Positions 44,740-55,400 of a stretch of DNA of 64,000 nucleotides are shown here, piece after piece. Each line of letters begins with the position of its first letter. Within the stretch, counting starts at the first letter, position 1. The stretch covers positions 234,344 to 298,343 of the forward strand of contig CAXAMN010000003.1 in the NCBI GenBank assembly GCA_963970005.1. Reading direction: 5' to 3'. This stretch comes from Durusdinium trenchii (Eukaryota > Sar > Dinophyceae > Suessiales > Symbiodiniaceae). The notes beneath the pieces were generated by a model. That model did no database searches. It saw only the letters and a program-made list of their open reading frames with translations, and was not told the DNA's origin. The position numbers and the translations under genes were made by a program.

Positions 44740-46492
44740 TCATGACCCCAAATCTCCAATGTTAAGCCTGCGCCTTGAGGCCCGGCCCTGCAGACGGCTT
44801 TCCAACCAATCCTCTACGGCATCTAGCTCAGCATCTGTCCAGAGGTCCTCATAGTCGAGGAACTGCGTGTGATCGGGCTCTTGCAAAGCATAGGTGTTCC
44901 AGGCATGATAAACCTTGGATCGAGCGTGGTCGGCTGGTATGAGATATATATGGTTTGTTATGGAGTACTGCAAATTGAGCATTTGCTGAATAGGAGCTGA
45001 ATGGCCAAATTTTTTGGGATATGTTTGGCTAGCCTTCAAGGTTTTGGAACCTCGAAATTTGAGTTCTCCTCGTTTGTTACGGTAGCGAATAGTCGTGTCA
45101 CTCTTCGGGAAGTTTGCTCTTTGGAGCTTCCTGCATGCAATGGAATTCCCAACCATTGCCATTGTACATGTCTAATGTAGCAAAGAACTGAACAACTGAA
45201 CTCATGCACACTAGGGTGATAAGTTCCACTAGCCAGAAAACATGTCCTGTAAAGACGAGCAATCCATGCATCATCAGCAAGCAGTTTCACCGGTTTTGGC
45301 GAAGCTCCACCAAACATACCCAGCCAAGTCATGGCGCGGAAGACCACCCGATTGCTCAGCAAGGCTTGCATCCGTGGGGCCAGATCGATCTCAGTGCGGA
45401 TGAGGACACTTCGGCTTGTGGGTGAAGGGTTTCAATTCGAAGCATTGTAAACTTAATTCTGGTTATCATATGTTATCATGGTCTTATCATGGTCATCGAT
45501 CGTCAACAAAACAATAGTGTTGCTGGTCAGTGAACCAGTGAACCTGATTGATAAGGTGTTTCTGAGCCTCCTGCGATCGATGTAAGTGGGTTTTCTAGCA
45601 TCCAATGCCCCTGGTGATACATAACGGTCAAGATGATCAAGACTGCCTCAGCATACTATCCAAATTTCCAAGTGTTACTGTAGGTGTGTTTGCGGTTTGA
45701 AGCTTATGGCACTCATGTTGGTCATTCTGTACCAAAAGTATTGAGGGCTGCACTCGAACCACCATCAAATTGGATGATTTCACGCTCGGAAGCCACCTAA
45801 AGAAACTCAAGTCCATTTCTATCACATGCATGTCTTTTCACAAAGAGTCACACTCGCATCGACGTCTGATAAAGCAAAGGCACTCCCGACCAAGAGGATT
45901 TTCAGCAGTTCTTCCCGATGTACCGCCTTAGGTGCAAACAAAAACATATACATCCATATGCAGTCTTCTTTTTTCTTCTTTTGTTCAATTGATCAGCTTC
46001 TTTCAGGTAAGCAGTGCAGAAACCAAATCAAGATAGCGTCAGTATAATATAGTCATTTTTGGTACTGCCCAATGCAAGGAAAGAATGGCTGCACATGCTA
46101 CTTGTTCAGAGCTGAGCTTCGATTTACAGTTGTCCAGCTGCTACAGCATACACCCATGGAACATAGCCCTCCACGGGCTATGTGCATAGCTGCATATAGG
46201 TGGCGCACAAATCCCAGAGGAGAAAGAATGTCCTTGAGACTGCAACCACTTCAAGCAAGCTAATTAGCTATGGTCAGCGCACATGAAATCAGCATCATGC
46301 AGAGCATGTATGGGCTGCAAAGCAGAGTGGTAAAGAGCATGCATCATGCATATATGAGAAGACAAGATACATCTCGAGGGTCTAGGGAAATGTCCAGAGC
46401 CACGACAGACTTCCCATGTGCTTTGAAAGCACGTGAAATGCTGCGTTTGCCAGCGAACATGTCGATGCAATCGAAAGGAGTGGCCGGTGGAA
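44740..46492 (-). CDS. SAM-methyltransferase-like gene, dinoflagellate-specific family
   Basis: Exons: about 46492-46368 (TPFDCIDMFAGKRSISRAF, KSVVALDISLDPRD: a Rossmann motif I, DxFAG, followed by the acidic ribose-binding Asp of ALDI), 46232-46100 (DILSPLGFVRHLYAAMHIA, GGLCSMGVCCSSWTTVNR), about 45890 (SGRTAENPLG), about 45750-45690 (VQPSILLVQNDQHECHKL), about 45371-45237 (RAMTWLGMFGGASPKPVKL) and about 45170-44740 (FRGSKTLKASQTYPKKFG, then DLWTDAELDAVEDWL, ending at a stop near 44740). I recognise this order from a large dinoflagellate family; its substrate is unknown. In this copy GVCCSSW stands where relatives usually have a Pro-Cys, so catalytic competence is open. Splicing at 46375 / 46232 joins DPRD to DILSP cleanly with a GT donor. 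Confidence 0.7.
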
Positions 46493-47288
46493 GAAATGCC
46501 TCACGTGATCTCACGTGCACAGTGTTAGTGATGAGAACTCATGTCAAAGTGCAAATCACACAACAATGTTCTTTTGCCATAAGATGACCATAGTCCCACG
46601 TGTTTTGCAAACGGCATGTGCTATATGTTGCAACCCAAAGTCCTGTGACATCAGCTGCAGCAAAACCAGCAAGCGAATGGGAAGGTGGCCAGGTCGACTC
46701 TGACCGCTTCCCAACCCACGCGGGATGATCATGCGAGGTGGGATTTTCTTCTCATCGATCTCCCGGTCCATGTTCCTGGTTGATCACTGACTCAAATGAT
46801 TACATATCAAGCCCACGATGTTCCCATGCTCATGAGTCTGAAACCCCTGCCTCCTGCGAACCATGTGTTCAAAGAGGATGTGCCAAGACCAAAGCGAGCA
46901 AGCCAGATCTGAACTTTTTGAGCAGTATACACAAACATGACCGTTTCAGATCTTTTCAACACAGTCAGTCAACCATGAAGCAAGTGTCTATGACCGGAAC
47001 AGTCCTTAATTGCACGTCTTGCAATGCTTGTATTCTACCCTAGCTGAGGCAATTGACAGGCCGTCTTTTCCAGCAGATCCATCGTGAGTGACGCATGCCA
47101 AATGCATCAATTGGCAAGCTTTGCTCTAGGTGCGCCCGAAGGGTTGACAATGATGCGATTTGCATCAAGCTGCCCCTGATACACTTGCAAAGCCAAAAAC
47201 CCCAAAAGAAACTACAGACAAGCATGCGCTTACAAACACATGCCTGGCCCCGAGGACTCATGAACTCCGTTCACAACAACTCTCAGCC

Positions 47289-48307
47289 CTACTTCTCCAC
47301 AGACGTCTCCACAGCTAGCTTTTTGCGGGCGCTCCTGAAAACACCGCACAGGTCATCCACTTGACCAGTGCTTCGGAACATTGTGGCAGCCATCTGACCA
47401 GCCATGCGCCCAAACTCGTCGCTCTGCTTACAATTCTTTCTGTAGGCAGAGCTGTAGACATGGTTCGCTGTGATGTGCTCTGGTGGAGTGCGAAGCGGTC
47501 CATGGTGCTCTGGCTTTGGACCCTCAAAAGCTTCCTGCTGCGGACGTCGGGACTTCTTTGGCACCACTGCGGCAGAAGTTGCACTGTCGTACTGTTTGGG
47601 CTTGGCTGCTTTGCCCTTTGCTTTGGCCTTTGGTCCAGGGGTCTTCCCCTTGCCCTTGGCTCGTACCCTCTTCTTGCCTTTTTTTGGCTTTCTTGCCGGC
47701 AGCTTTGCCACGTGATTGCTTCTTGGGCCGCCGCCCCCCGGGTCTTTCCGACATCTGCCCCTTGACCTGCATAGAGTGGCGGGTCCTCATTGCTAGCCAA
47801 CTCGGAAAGGCTGGCCACAAAGGCAGGCTCACTGGGCAAATCATACTTGCCTGGTGCCTTCTCGAGCTGCTTGCCAGCCACCGGCTTCACATCAGAAGGG
47901 GCTTCAGAAGCTGCAGGTTCACTCAATGGGACAGCTTCCACATCCACAGCACTAAATTGCTTTGACCTCTTCAGCCTCTCTCGAGAAGCAGGAATCACTT
48001 CAGCTGGTTGAGCCTTTTCACCAGACTCCTTCAAAGGCAGCTTCCGCTTGAGAGACGATGAGATATCCACATCACCAACCGGATCAGGAGCACCACTGCT
48101 TGCCTCTGACGGCAAAGGAGCTGGTTGGACTTCTGGACAGTTGGGCTCAGTCATTCCAAGAATTGAGGGCTCCTTTCGAATTGCAAGTGCCAATGGAACA
48201 TGGGGCAATCCGTGATAGCCCTGATCACTAGAAGTTAGACCAACATCAGGAACACAAAGCATTACATAGCATGCAAGTAAGCTAAACTCTAAAGCAAGAT
48301 TAGACAC
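47289..48307 (-). CDS. Lys-rich and acidic disordered exon upstream of the methyltransferase-like gene
   Basis: From 48307 downwards: GMTEPNCPEVQPAPLPSE, SLKRKLPLKESGEKAQPA, SAVDVEAVPLSEPAASEA, then a very basic segment (KKGKKRVRAKGKGKTPGPK) and a conserved-looking end HVYSSAYRKNCKQSDEFG, then MAATMFRSTGQVDDLC. In related dinoflagellate genes a similar HVYSxAY block precedes the DxFAG methyltransferase domain, which supports one gene with 46.5-44.7 kb. The frame changes twice, at a C6 run (47734-47739) and a T7 run (47679-47685), and the basic stretch reads sensibly only if both are frameshifted. Confidence 0.6.
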
Positions 48308-48348
48308 ATGGTGCTCGAATCTGATGCAAACATGAAGCTCTGTGAAGC

Positions 48349-48570
48349 TCAGTCCGATGTGTCTTGTTGTGAAAGTAGTAGTGCATTAAGCATCTTCTCG
48401 GCCAGAACAAGCTTGTGGTACTTCTCCAATTTTTGCATGACTCTGCGGCGGACCTCCTGGACACGGTCGGTGCATTTCATACGAGCTAAGTATAACGCTA
48501 TAGCTACATACATGTTTAAACTTTGCACACGTTTGGCTTTCATTGGAGTCAGCGAGAGGTGTTGTAACAT
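48349..48570 (-). CDS. Helical exon, unknown
   Basis: The minus strand reads DRVQEVRRRVMQKLEKYHKL, then VLAEKMLNALLLSQQDTSD, a likely coiled helix. It is in the right place to belong to the methyltransferase-like gene. Confidence 0.5.
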   Translation of the reverse strand: MLQHLSLTPMKAKRVQSLNMYVAIALYLARMKCTDRVQEVRRRVMQKLEKYHKLVLAEKMLNALLLSQQDTSD

Positions 48571-49079
48571 CGGCGGCGGCGGGGTAACTATTTATTTGAT
48601 TACTTCAGATTGCAACAAGCTGCACATTGCCCCTGAAGCTGCACGGACTGAGGTTTGACAAGATGTCCTCTTCATATTGTGCATCAGGCGCTTGGGCAGC
48701 TGAAGAAGCCTGACCAAAGGTCAGTGCACAGTTCTGAAGATCGTTTTTTTGGCGTAAGTGGGTGCAGCATCACGATGCCTCCGATTCACGTTTGGGGCCA
48801 CTTGTGGAACCAAGGACCTCCCGCACCGGAAACAATCGATACAATGGGTTGCATACGTTTGCATGGCTTATAAATGAATACATCGTTCTGAAAGGAGAAG
48901 TCATTCGTTAGAGACATTCTATTTTTGCCATTGCAAGACCTGAGACTCCTGCCGGATTCTTCCAACTGCACAAGCAGTCGTAGCTGCAATGGACCTGCAA
49001 CATGGAGCATATGTATGCATATTTTCAGCATCGGTCAAACCAACGTGGCTATTTACACAGCTACCCCTTTCACCCTGTA

Positions 49080-51650
49080 TCAACATGTGCCCACACTGGT
49101 TGGTTGAAGGCACCTTGCCACCCATCTGATCCTCGTCCGTCCAGATTGAGTCATTCTCAGACTCCTTCCGTCAATGCAGGTTAAAGACTGACAAGTTTGA
49201 TGCTCGGTGACAAGAGTGCTCCTGAAGCGGATTATATTCCGGACAGGCCTGGAGCAGAGAGATTGAAAGGACATGCACAGGTTATCCTTTACTCATGTGG
49301 GTACTGGCGAAATCAGTAAACATTGAGCGAACCACACTTAAACAAGATCTGCCTGAGTCTCCTGAGTCTCCGTATCATCTAATTTCCCGGAAGCCTGCGA
49401 CACAACTTGTGGCCAGTCAACTTTCAATGCAATGGTTTAGCACTTCAACTGGCCTGCAACTTCAACTGCAGCCCAGAAGTAGTGTCCTTGACCTGATGTT
49501 GTGTTTGTTAACATTGTTTGTCGATGATTTGGATTACACAGCAGTTTCAAGTTTCATATAGGGCATTGGCTTCACCAAGTGGTTCACATGACACCTAGCG
49601 GAGTTTACATGTGATTGTATGCAAATGACAACAGGTACGACAGGTAGAGGTTCCATACGGAAGCCTTTGAATTTGCCGGCTCGACATCAATCTCGTCACC
49701 CTCAAGGTACATGACCAGATGTCACAAAGAATCCATGGCCAAGAAACGCCAGAGGACCCAGCTTTGGGTTGCGACGGTTGAGCATCGCTGGGGCGCCCTT
49801 CACAGACCTGCGGGAGAATACTAAGCTTAAGGACTGTTAGCCTTTGCTACCGGGCAAATCTCAATTTAGCTTATGTTCAGAGCATTTGTGAGGTTGAAGG
49901 AAGAACTTTTTCCAATATAGGCTATAGGCCATTCAAAACATGACATTAATGCAAACACAGTGTTTAGAGCTCTGCTGGCGAACCTTACTGTTCTCTGGCG
50001 CCACACCAGTCTCAACCTGCAGTGCACAATGAACACACATGAAAACACTAGTTGACTAATTGTCAACTTCTTTTGATGTAATGTTCAAACAAAGCCGTCT
50101 ATGACCACAATGCTTTTTGATATGTGATGGCCTGTGAAGACTGACCATTTTTGGGCTGCTCGTCCTCCTCATCTAGGATTTCCAACACCTTGCACGGTTG
50201 GCAATCCGAGGATGAAACTAGAAAACACATGACACCTTCACTCCACCACAGCCTCAACTTGTTCAAATTGCTGGCATTCGGGCAGCTGGCTGTCATGCAT
50301 GTCATCCGGGTGACCATGATGGGCCTCCTGTCCCAAAACTAAATAATTTCATGACGAACAAACATCCACTCTCAAACAGGGAATGCACAGGCTGCGTGAC
50401 CTCACAATGGGCTTGCAAGTTCTGCATGTTCTCGGGAGCCTTGAATGAGTGAAAACGAGAAAACAACCACAACTGACCTGCAACATCCTGCAACAATGTG
50501 CATCGGCAAATGGGCCTGCGTCCAGGGCATCATGTTCCGAGACACCTGCTTAGAAAAAAGGTTTTCACTTTTGGTCGAGGTGGGCAACGCCAATCATAGT
50601 ATATACACGAGAAAAAACAACAAGGTATCCAGCCTGGCTGAACATGTTGCGGAGGTTCTGATTCCATGACATCATGACCTGCATGCTTTGAAAAAGGGTG
50701 TCCACTTTTGGTCGAGGTGAGCAATGTCACTCAGCATAGTATATATAGCATGCATGCAGTATATGAGAAAAACAGCAAGGTATCCAGCCTGGCTGAACAT
50801 CTTGCAGAGGTTCTGATTCCGTTTCCCCATCAGATACCTCCCACACCTCCATGAGTTTATGTTCAGCATTTGGTTCCTGACTGGCATTCTCTTGCTCAAG
50901 TGCTTGTTTATATTCCTTTCTGCATGTGACTCGGGCTTTCTTCGGATTTCTCTCCATGACAACTTGAAGCTGTGCACCAACTGGTGTCACCTAAGTGGAA
51001 GGTGTAGCAAATAAAACACAACATGGGATGGGATGACTTGTTTCAAGGTTCCATGCACAAAAACACGTACACAATAACTGCTTTTCATCCATCGAATCGA
51101 AGGGCTTTCTTTTTGGTCAAAGACTTTCTCCAGTACTTCCGTGCATAGGCCAAGATCGCGTACAATGTGTATGCTTCCTGAGATGTCTGAGAGTGGATGC
51201 AGCTCAGAGCAGCAAGTGAAGGACAGTGAAGACAACCCCCAAGACCCCCCACGTGTTGCCAAAAAAACAATGCTGCATAGCGTCACTGTTTGCCCACTTT
51301 ACCCTGTCCCTGATCCAGCGGCAGCCGGAAAGTTTAAAGTCGCACTCTTTGTCAATGTTTCCAAACACTGTCTCGAGAAAGGATATGGAGAATTCACCTG
51401 GGTTTCACTTGCTGTACGGTGGGTGTAGACGGCATGGCATACATGGAACACATAACGAGTTGAACATGTTTCAGAATTCAAGTCACCCATGGGGCTCATA
51501 GAATAGAGTTCTAGCACCAAAGGCAAATAGGTCTCGAGGTCGGAGTAGCCAACAGAAAGAGGCGATACATCAGGGAACAGTGTGTTTGATGGGAACGGTG
51601 TGTCACAGCACGTGGCAAAGGCACTCCCAGGAATATAGGTTTGCAACACA
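49080..51650 (-). CDS. Upstream exons of unknown identity, probably the same gene
   Basis: Candidates: about 51640-51490 (ATCCDTPFPSNTLFPDVSP, VGYSDLETYLPLVLELYS), 51210-51070 (LHPLSDISGSIHIVRDLG, CTEVLEKVFDQKESPSIRWM), 50985-50790 (GAQLQVVMERNPKKARVT, HKLMEVWEVSDGETESEP), 50215-50130 (CQPCKVLEILDEEDEQPKNG, ending at a GT donor), about 49820-49725 (CEGRPSDAQPSQPKAGSSG) and about 49160-49030 (ENDSIWTDEDQMGGKVP). They are acidic, low-complexity and lack a named domain. They could be the N-terminal region of the 48-44.7 kb gene or a separate gene. Confidence 0.42.
50540..50832. repeat. Tandem duplication across an exon-intron border, about 150 bp
   Basis: CACTTTTGGTCGAGGTG occurs at about 50565 and 50710. 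AAGGTATCCAGCCTGGCTGAACA occurs at about 50621 and 50777, followed both times by GTTGC/CTTGC-GGAGGTTCTGATTCC. The minus-strand peptides ESEPPQHVQPGWIPCC and ESEPLQDVQPGWIPCC are the two copies. Confidence 0.8.
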
Positions 51651-52199
51651 CCTTAGCAGTTCTACAGCCCAGTGCCTTCAATAAAACAATCCTTAATTAC
51701 AGACAAGTGAACACACCAGTGAGAAAAGACAAGGGGCGTTTGCAGTCACCTTCTTTTCCATCAAGTGGGCCCGGGGTCAATGCCATTCTACTCTATGGCT
51801 CGCGTATACAGTGGGCTTTAATCCACAAAGCTGCTGCAAAGACTTGTGAGTTTGCTGGCAACACCAATACATACACGTTATCGCACTATAGCTTTAGGAC
51901 CATGAACAGACCCCACACGCTGACGCATGCTGTGAACGTTTCACCCAGTCCTCGGATTCCGAGTTGGCGAGGCATCAAAGGTACCGCTTGGCAGCATCAG
52001 CTTTCGACGGCAGCAGTGACACCGGTGAGACATGTGGGGCAACTTAGGACTCTCAGAAACCCTGAGATCACATGCCTAATGCAACCTGTGATTGAAAGAT
52101 GAACTGTGGCTGTTGGTTTCCAATCTTTTCCAACCTTCAAGCGTCATGGTAGTGACATGTTGGATCAAGTTGGATTTGAGCATCTTGGACACAGCACTT

Positions 52200-52432
52200 G
52201 AGCCCCCTGAGCCTTCAGTGGACACTCGCTGAACCCTGGCCGGACCCTGGGAACGTCGCGAGTTTTTGGTGAGGTCCCGGCCCCTCACCTGGACCCTCCT
52301 CAGCAGGTTCTGAGTCCGAGTGTCTGCTATGTAGATCCTGAACCCTCCATAGCACATCCCCAAGAGTCTTAGGGCTATTTATTTATTTTATTGATCCCTA
52401 TTTATGTTTTTTTTGATACCTCTCCCGCGTTT
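52200..52432. repeat. Dispersed repeat related to 36.2-36.4 kb
   Basis: TTGATCCCTATTTATG-T-run-GATACCTCTCCC at 52393 matches 36246, and GGGAACGTCGCGAG…GAGGTCCC at 52248 matches GGGGACGTCGCAAA…GAGGTCCC at 36327. The two halves appear in swapped order. Confidence 0.55.
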
Positions 52433-52479
52433 CGTGGCGAGTCTCTGGCCTCCGGTTGGTCCACGTCTAAGGGGTGCAG

Positions 52480-55400
52480 CACGAAGACGTGCGAAAGGCC
52501 CACCTCCTGGGGCCGTTTCGCGAGTCCGACGTCTTGTTTCTTCCAGTAAAGTCTGGTTTCCTTCGGAGCCTCTTCCAGGAAGCTTTTGCTTTAGCTTGCG
52601 GAACTGGAGAGGGCTTTTTGGAACTTGATGGGAAGTCAGGTCTTGAGATTCGTTCCAAACCCGTTCCAAGCACCGAGGGAGTTCAGTATGAGGGAGTTTA
52701 GTACAAGGGAGGGGGGGAACAATGATCGATCCTCCCCATTGACTTCCATCCATGTCATCTATGTCTTAGATCGATCCAGTGTCTTAGCCGAGCCATTGGC
52801 TCTTCTCAGAAGACAAGCATCCATCGATGATGCTCGATGCCAGGTAGTACATCATATCATTATATATCATATATACATCCAGGTACCATAGGTACCATAA
52901 ATTCATGATCGATCTCTAATTGAGCGGTATTCAAAACCTAAGTACGATTCGTAGCCTTATGAAACCTTCACGTGTTGGACGCTGCTGCTTTGTTTCACGC
53001 CAAACTCGGGGGGGGGGGTAGAGGACGCTACGAACGGAGCAAAGGGGCTCCTGGCATCGCTACTAGGAACCAAGGCGATCGGCCGATCGTGCGCCTGGCG
53101 CGCTTCTTGCGGCGTGCAGGTGGTGCCCAGCGCCTGGCGCGATGCGATCCCGTCGTCCAAAGGGTCCCACCGGTTGAAGCAGCCGTGGGTTGAGCTGTGG
53201 GTTGCTGACTTCAAGCTAAAATCTATAAGGTGGAAGCAAGTGAAACACCACAACCAGCCATGGTCGACCTGGGAACAACCGTCGAATGCACGCTCGTGGT
53301 TCACCCATGTGCACTCATGGTCCTCCTTCAACCTCTTCCTAATCGGAAAAAAACCATGGTCATTGGCTTCCTTCTTCCCGGCCACCGGTCGCTGACTTCT
53401 ACGAGAAGCTCTGAGAAGGCTGTTAGGGTGTAAGATCCATCCCCGCACCACTCTGCACCTGGCCTGCAGCTTGTCCCAAACGTTGCGGACACCGCGCAGG
53501 AAGTTTTCAAAGTCCATTTCTCAGCCTCGAGATCAATAAGGTGAGACTTCTTTTGAAGACAAATGACCGACCCAAGTGAATCATGACCCTGAACCCAAGA
53601 AGTTTAAGCTCAAGCTCCTGTCTCAGGCAGTGAATCGAACAGTTTGCAAACAACCAGCTAGCTCCGCTCGCCTCGCTGCCACAAACTGTGCGAACATGTC
53701 CCATCGTCTCCGACCCAGGAAGATCATTGTTTAATCTCCAGGTGAGTCGGTCATCTATCATAAAAGCCCGGTCCATCTTCGTCCCAACATGCCTTGGTCA
53801 ACAGCAAGTTGCCCCAATGTCTCACATGAAATCAATGCCGAATGTCTCCTGTTCCCATGAAATCTGCTGAATTCCCCATGTCTCGCGGTGCATTAAATGG
53901 GTTGAAAAGGAATGAAGGTGTGTCTTTGCATAAATGCTTTCCGTGAGACCAAACAAAATGTTGGGCCTCCCTCTTCTTGAGCTTCTCAATCTTCCGATAT
54001 CTTCGCAGTTGATGTTGAAGATTGTTGAAGAAATTAATATAACATATAATATACAAACACTGGACTGCATCTATAGGTTGAACCCCCCGTACACCCCCCC
54101 ACCCCCTTACATCAACTCCCATATCATCTAACCTGGACAAACATCAACCCAAAGTACCCTAGAACATGATTTGGCCATGACCCCAAACCAAAACCACAAC
54201 TACTTACTTGACTCCCTCAGAAACTCCCTGTTTCCACCAAGCCACTTGGTTCACCTTTAGCTTAGCACCTATCATCCCGACCACCGAGGCTCGTACGTTG
54301 GGACCACATCCGCGGACGGACGATGACAGTGATGGCGTTTTGGTCTTTTCTTTGGGGTTGTTTTGTGAAGTGATACGTTTTCAGTGATTTTTGGCTGTTT
54401 GGATGTGTTTGTTTCCTTTTTTGTTTAAATTAGTTATGGTGTTTAGCACAGATTCATTGTGTCTGGGTGTTATTTTATTTCTGACAGTGATACATACATA
54501 ATTTTGGTCTTGAACCATGATCTTGTCAAAGAAAGACTCGTGTTTGTTGGTGCCGATGTTGTTGAAAGAAGCTGATTCAGGTCGATTCAGGTTGATACTT
54601 GTCAGAGCTGTGAGTTTTCAGAGCTGTTGACTCTTCATGGAGCAATCAACAATTGGTCTTGGCACCTCTATTGTCTTCATGCGGTCCATGTCTCTAGTCA
54701 GGGCATATACTTCTTGCATTGAACCTGCGATCTGCTGGAACCCAAACCAACGGCGGCATGGAATGCACATCTTTGGTGCATAAGGACCCGTCATCCATAG
54801 CCGACCACAAAGACACTCCTCAAAGCATCGATCTGCAAAAATTGATGTGCTGAAGCTTCCTTTCGAGACGTCCTTCCAATTTCATTGGGATGTGGCACTC
54901 ACTGTCGCAGCACTCACTGTGTTCACTTGCAACAAGTCCGAGTCGTCCGAGTCCAGCTGGCTACTTTGGAGTCCTGCTGCCACAGATCCGGCACTGACCC
55001 CATGTGATGTTGTGCACAGTCCCGTCTGACGCCAGACTGGGGGAAAAAGACGTCAAGACTCCATCGATGGGTCTGAAAGAGCCAAACGCGGGTTCAATCA
55101 TCCCCCCCAAAAGGTTTATGTATAACTAGAAAATACTAGAAAAGTATCCCTAGAAGCAATGGCCTCCCACCTACTAGCCATGGCCTCCAACCTAACCACC
55201 TCCTACCCAGGTTGTTCTCAAGAGACCAGGTGTACTCTATTACAGTATGCGTTTCGGCCAACTCTTCGGCGCACCGACATCCCATCCCATCCCCAACGCT
55301 CCTTTTGGGGCCGATCGCGAGCCTGTGAAGCCCGAGAAGGCGGGCAGTGGATGGGATGAAGCCCCCCTTCGACAAACGTGACCCCTCTGGAGAGAGGATC

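Noticed and set aside
47361..47965. Plus-strand Leu/Cys-rich frames of 134 and 160 residues
   Set aside because: They are complements of the Lys/Pro-rich minus-strand coding region.
52957..53517. 186-residue minus-strand frame
   Set aside because: It is attractive by length, but the plus strand has exons with matching acceptors (CCTGCAG) and donors (GTGAGA) in the same place, so the minus frame is treated as a shadow.
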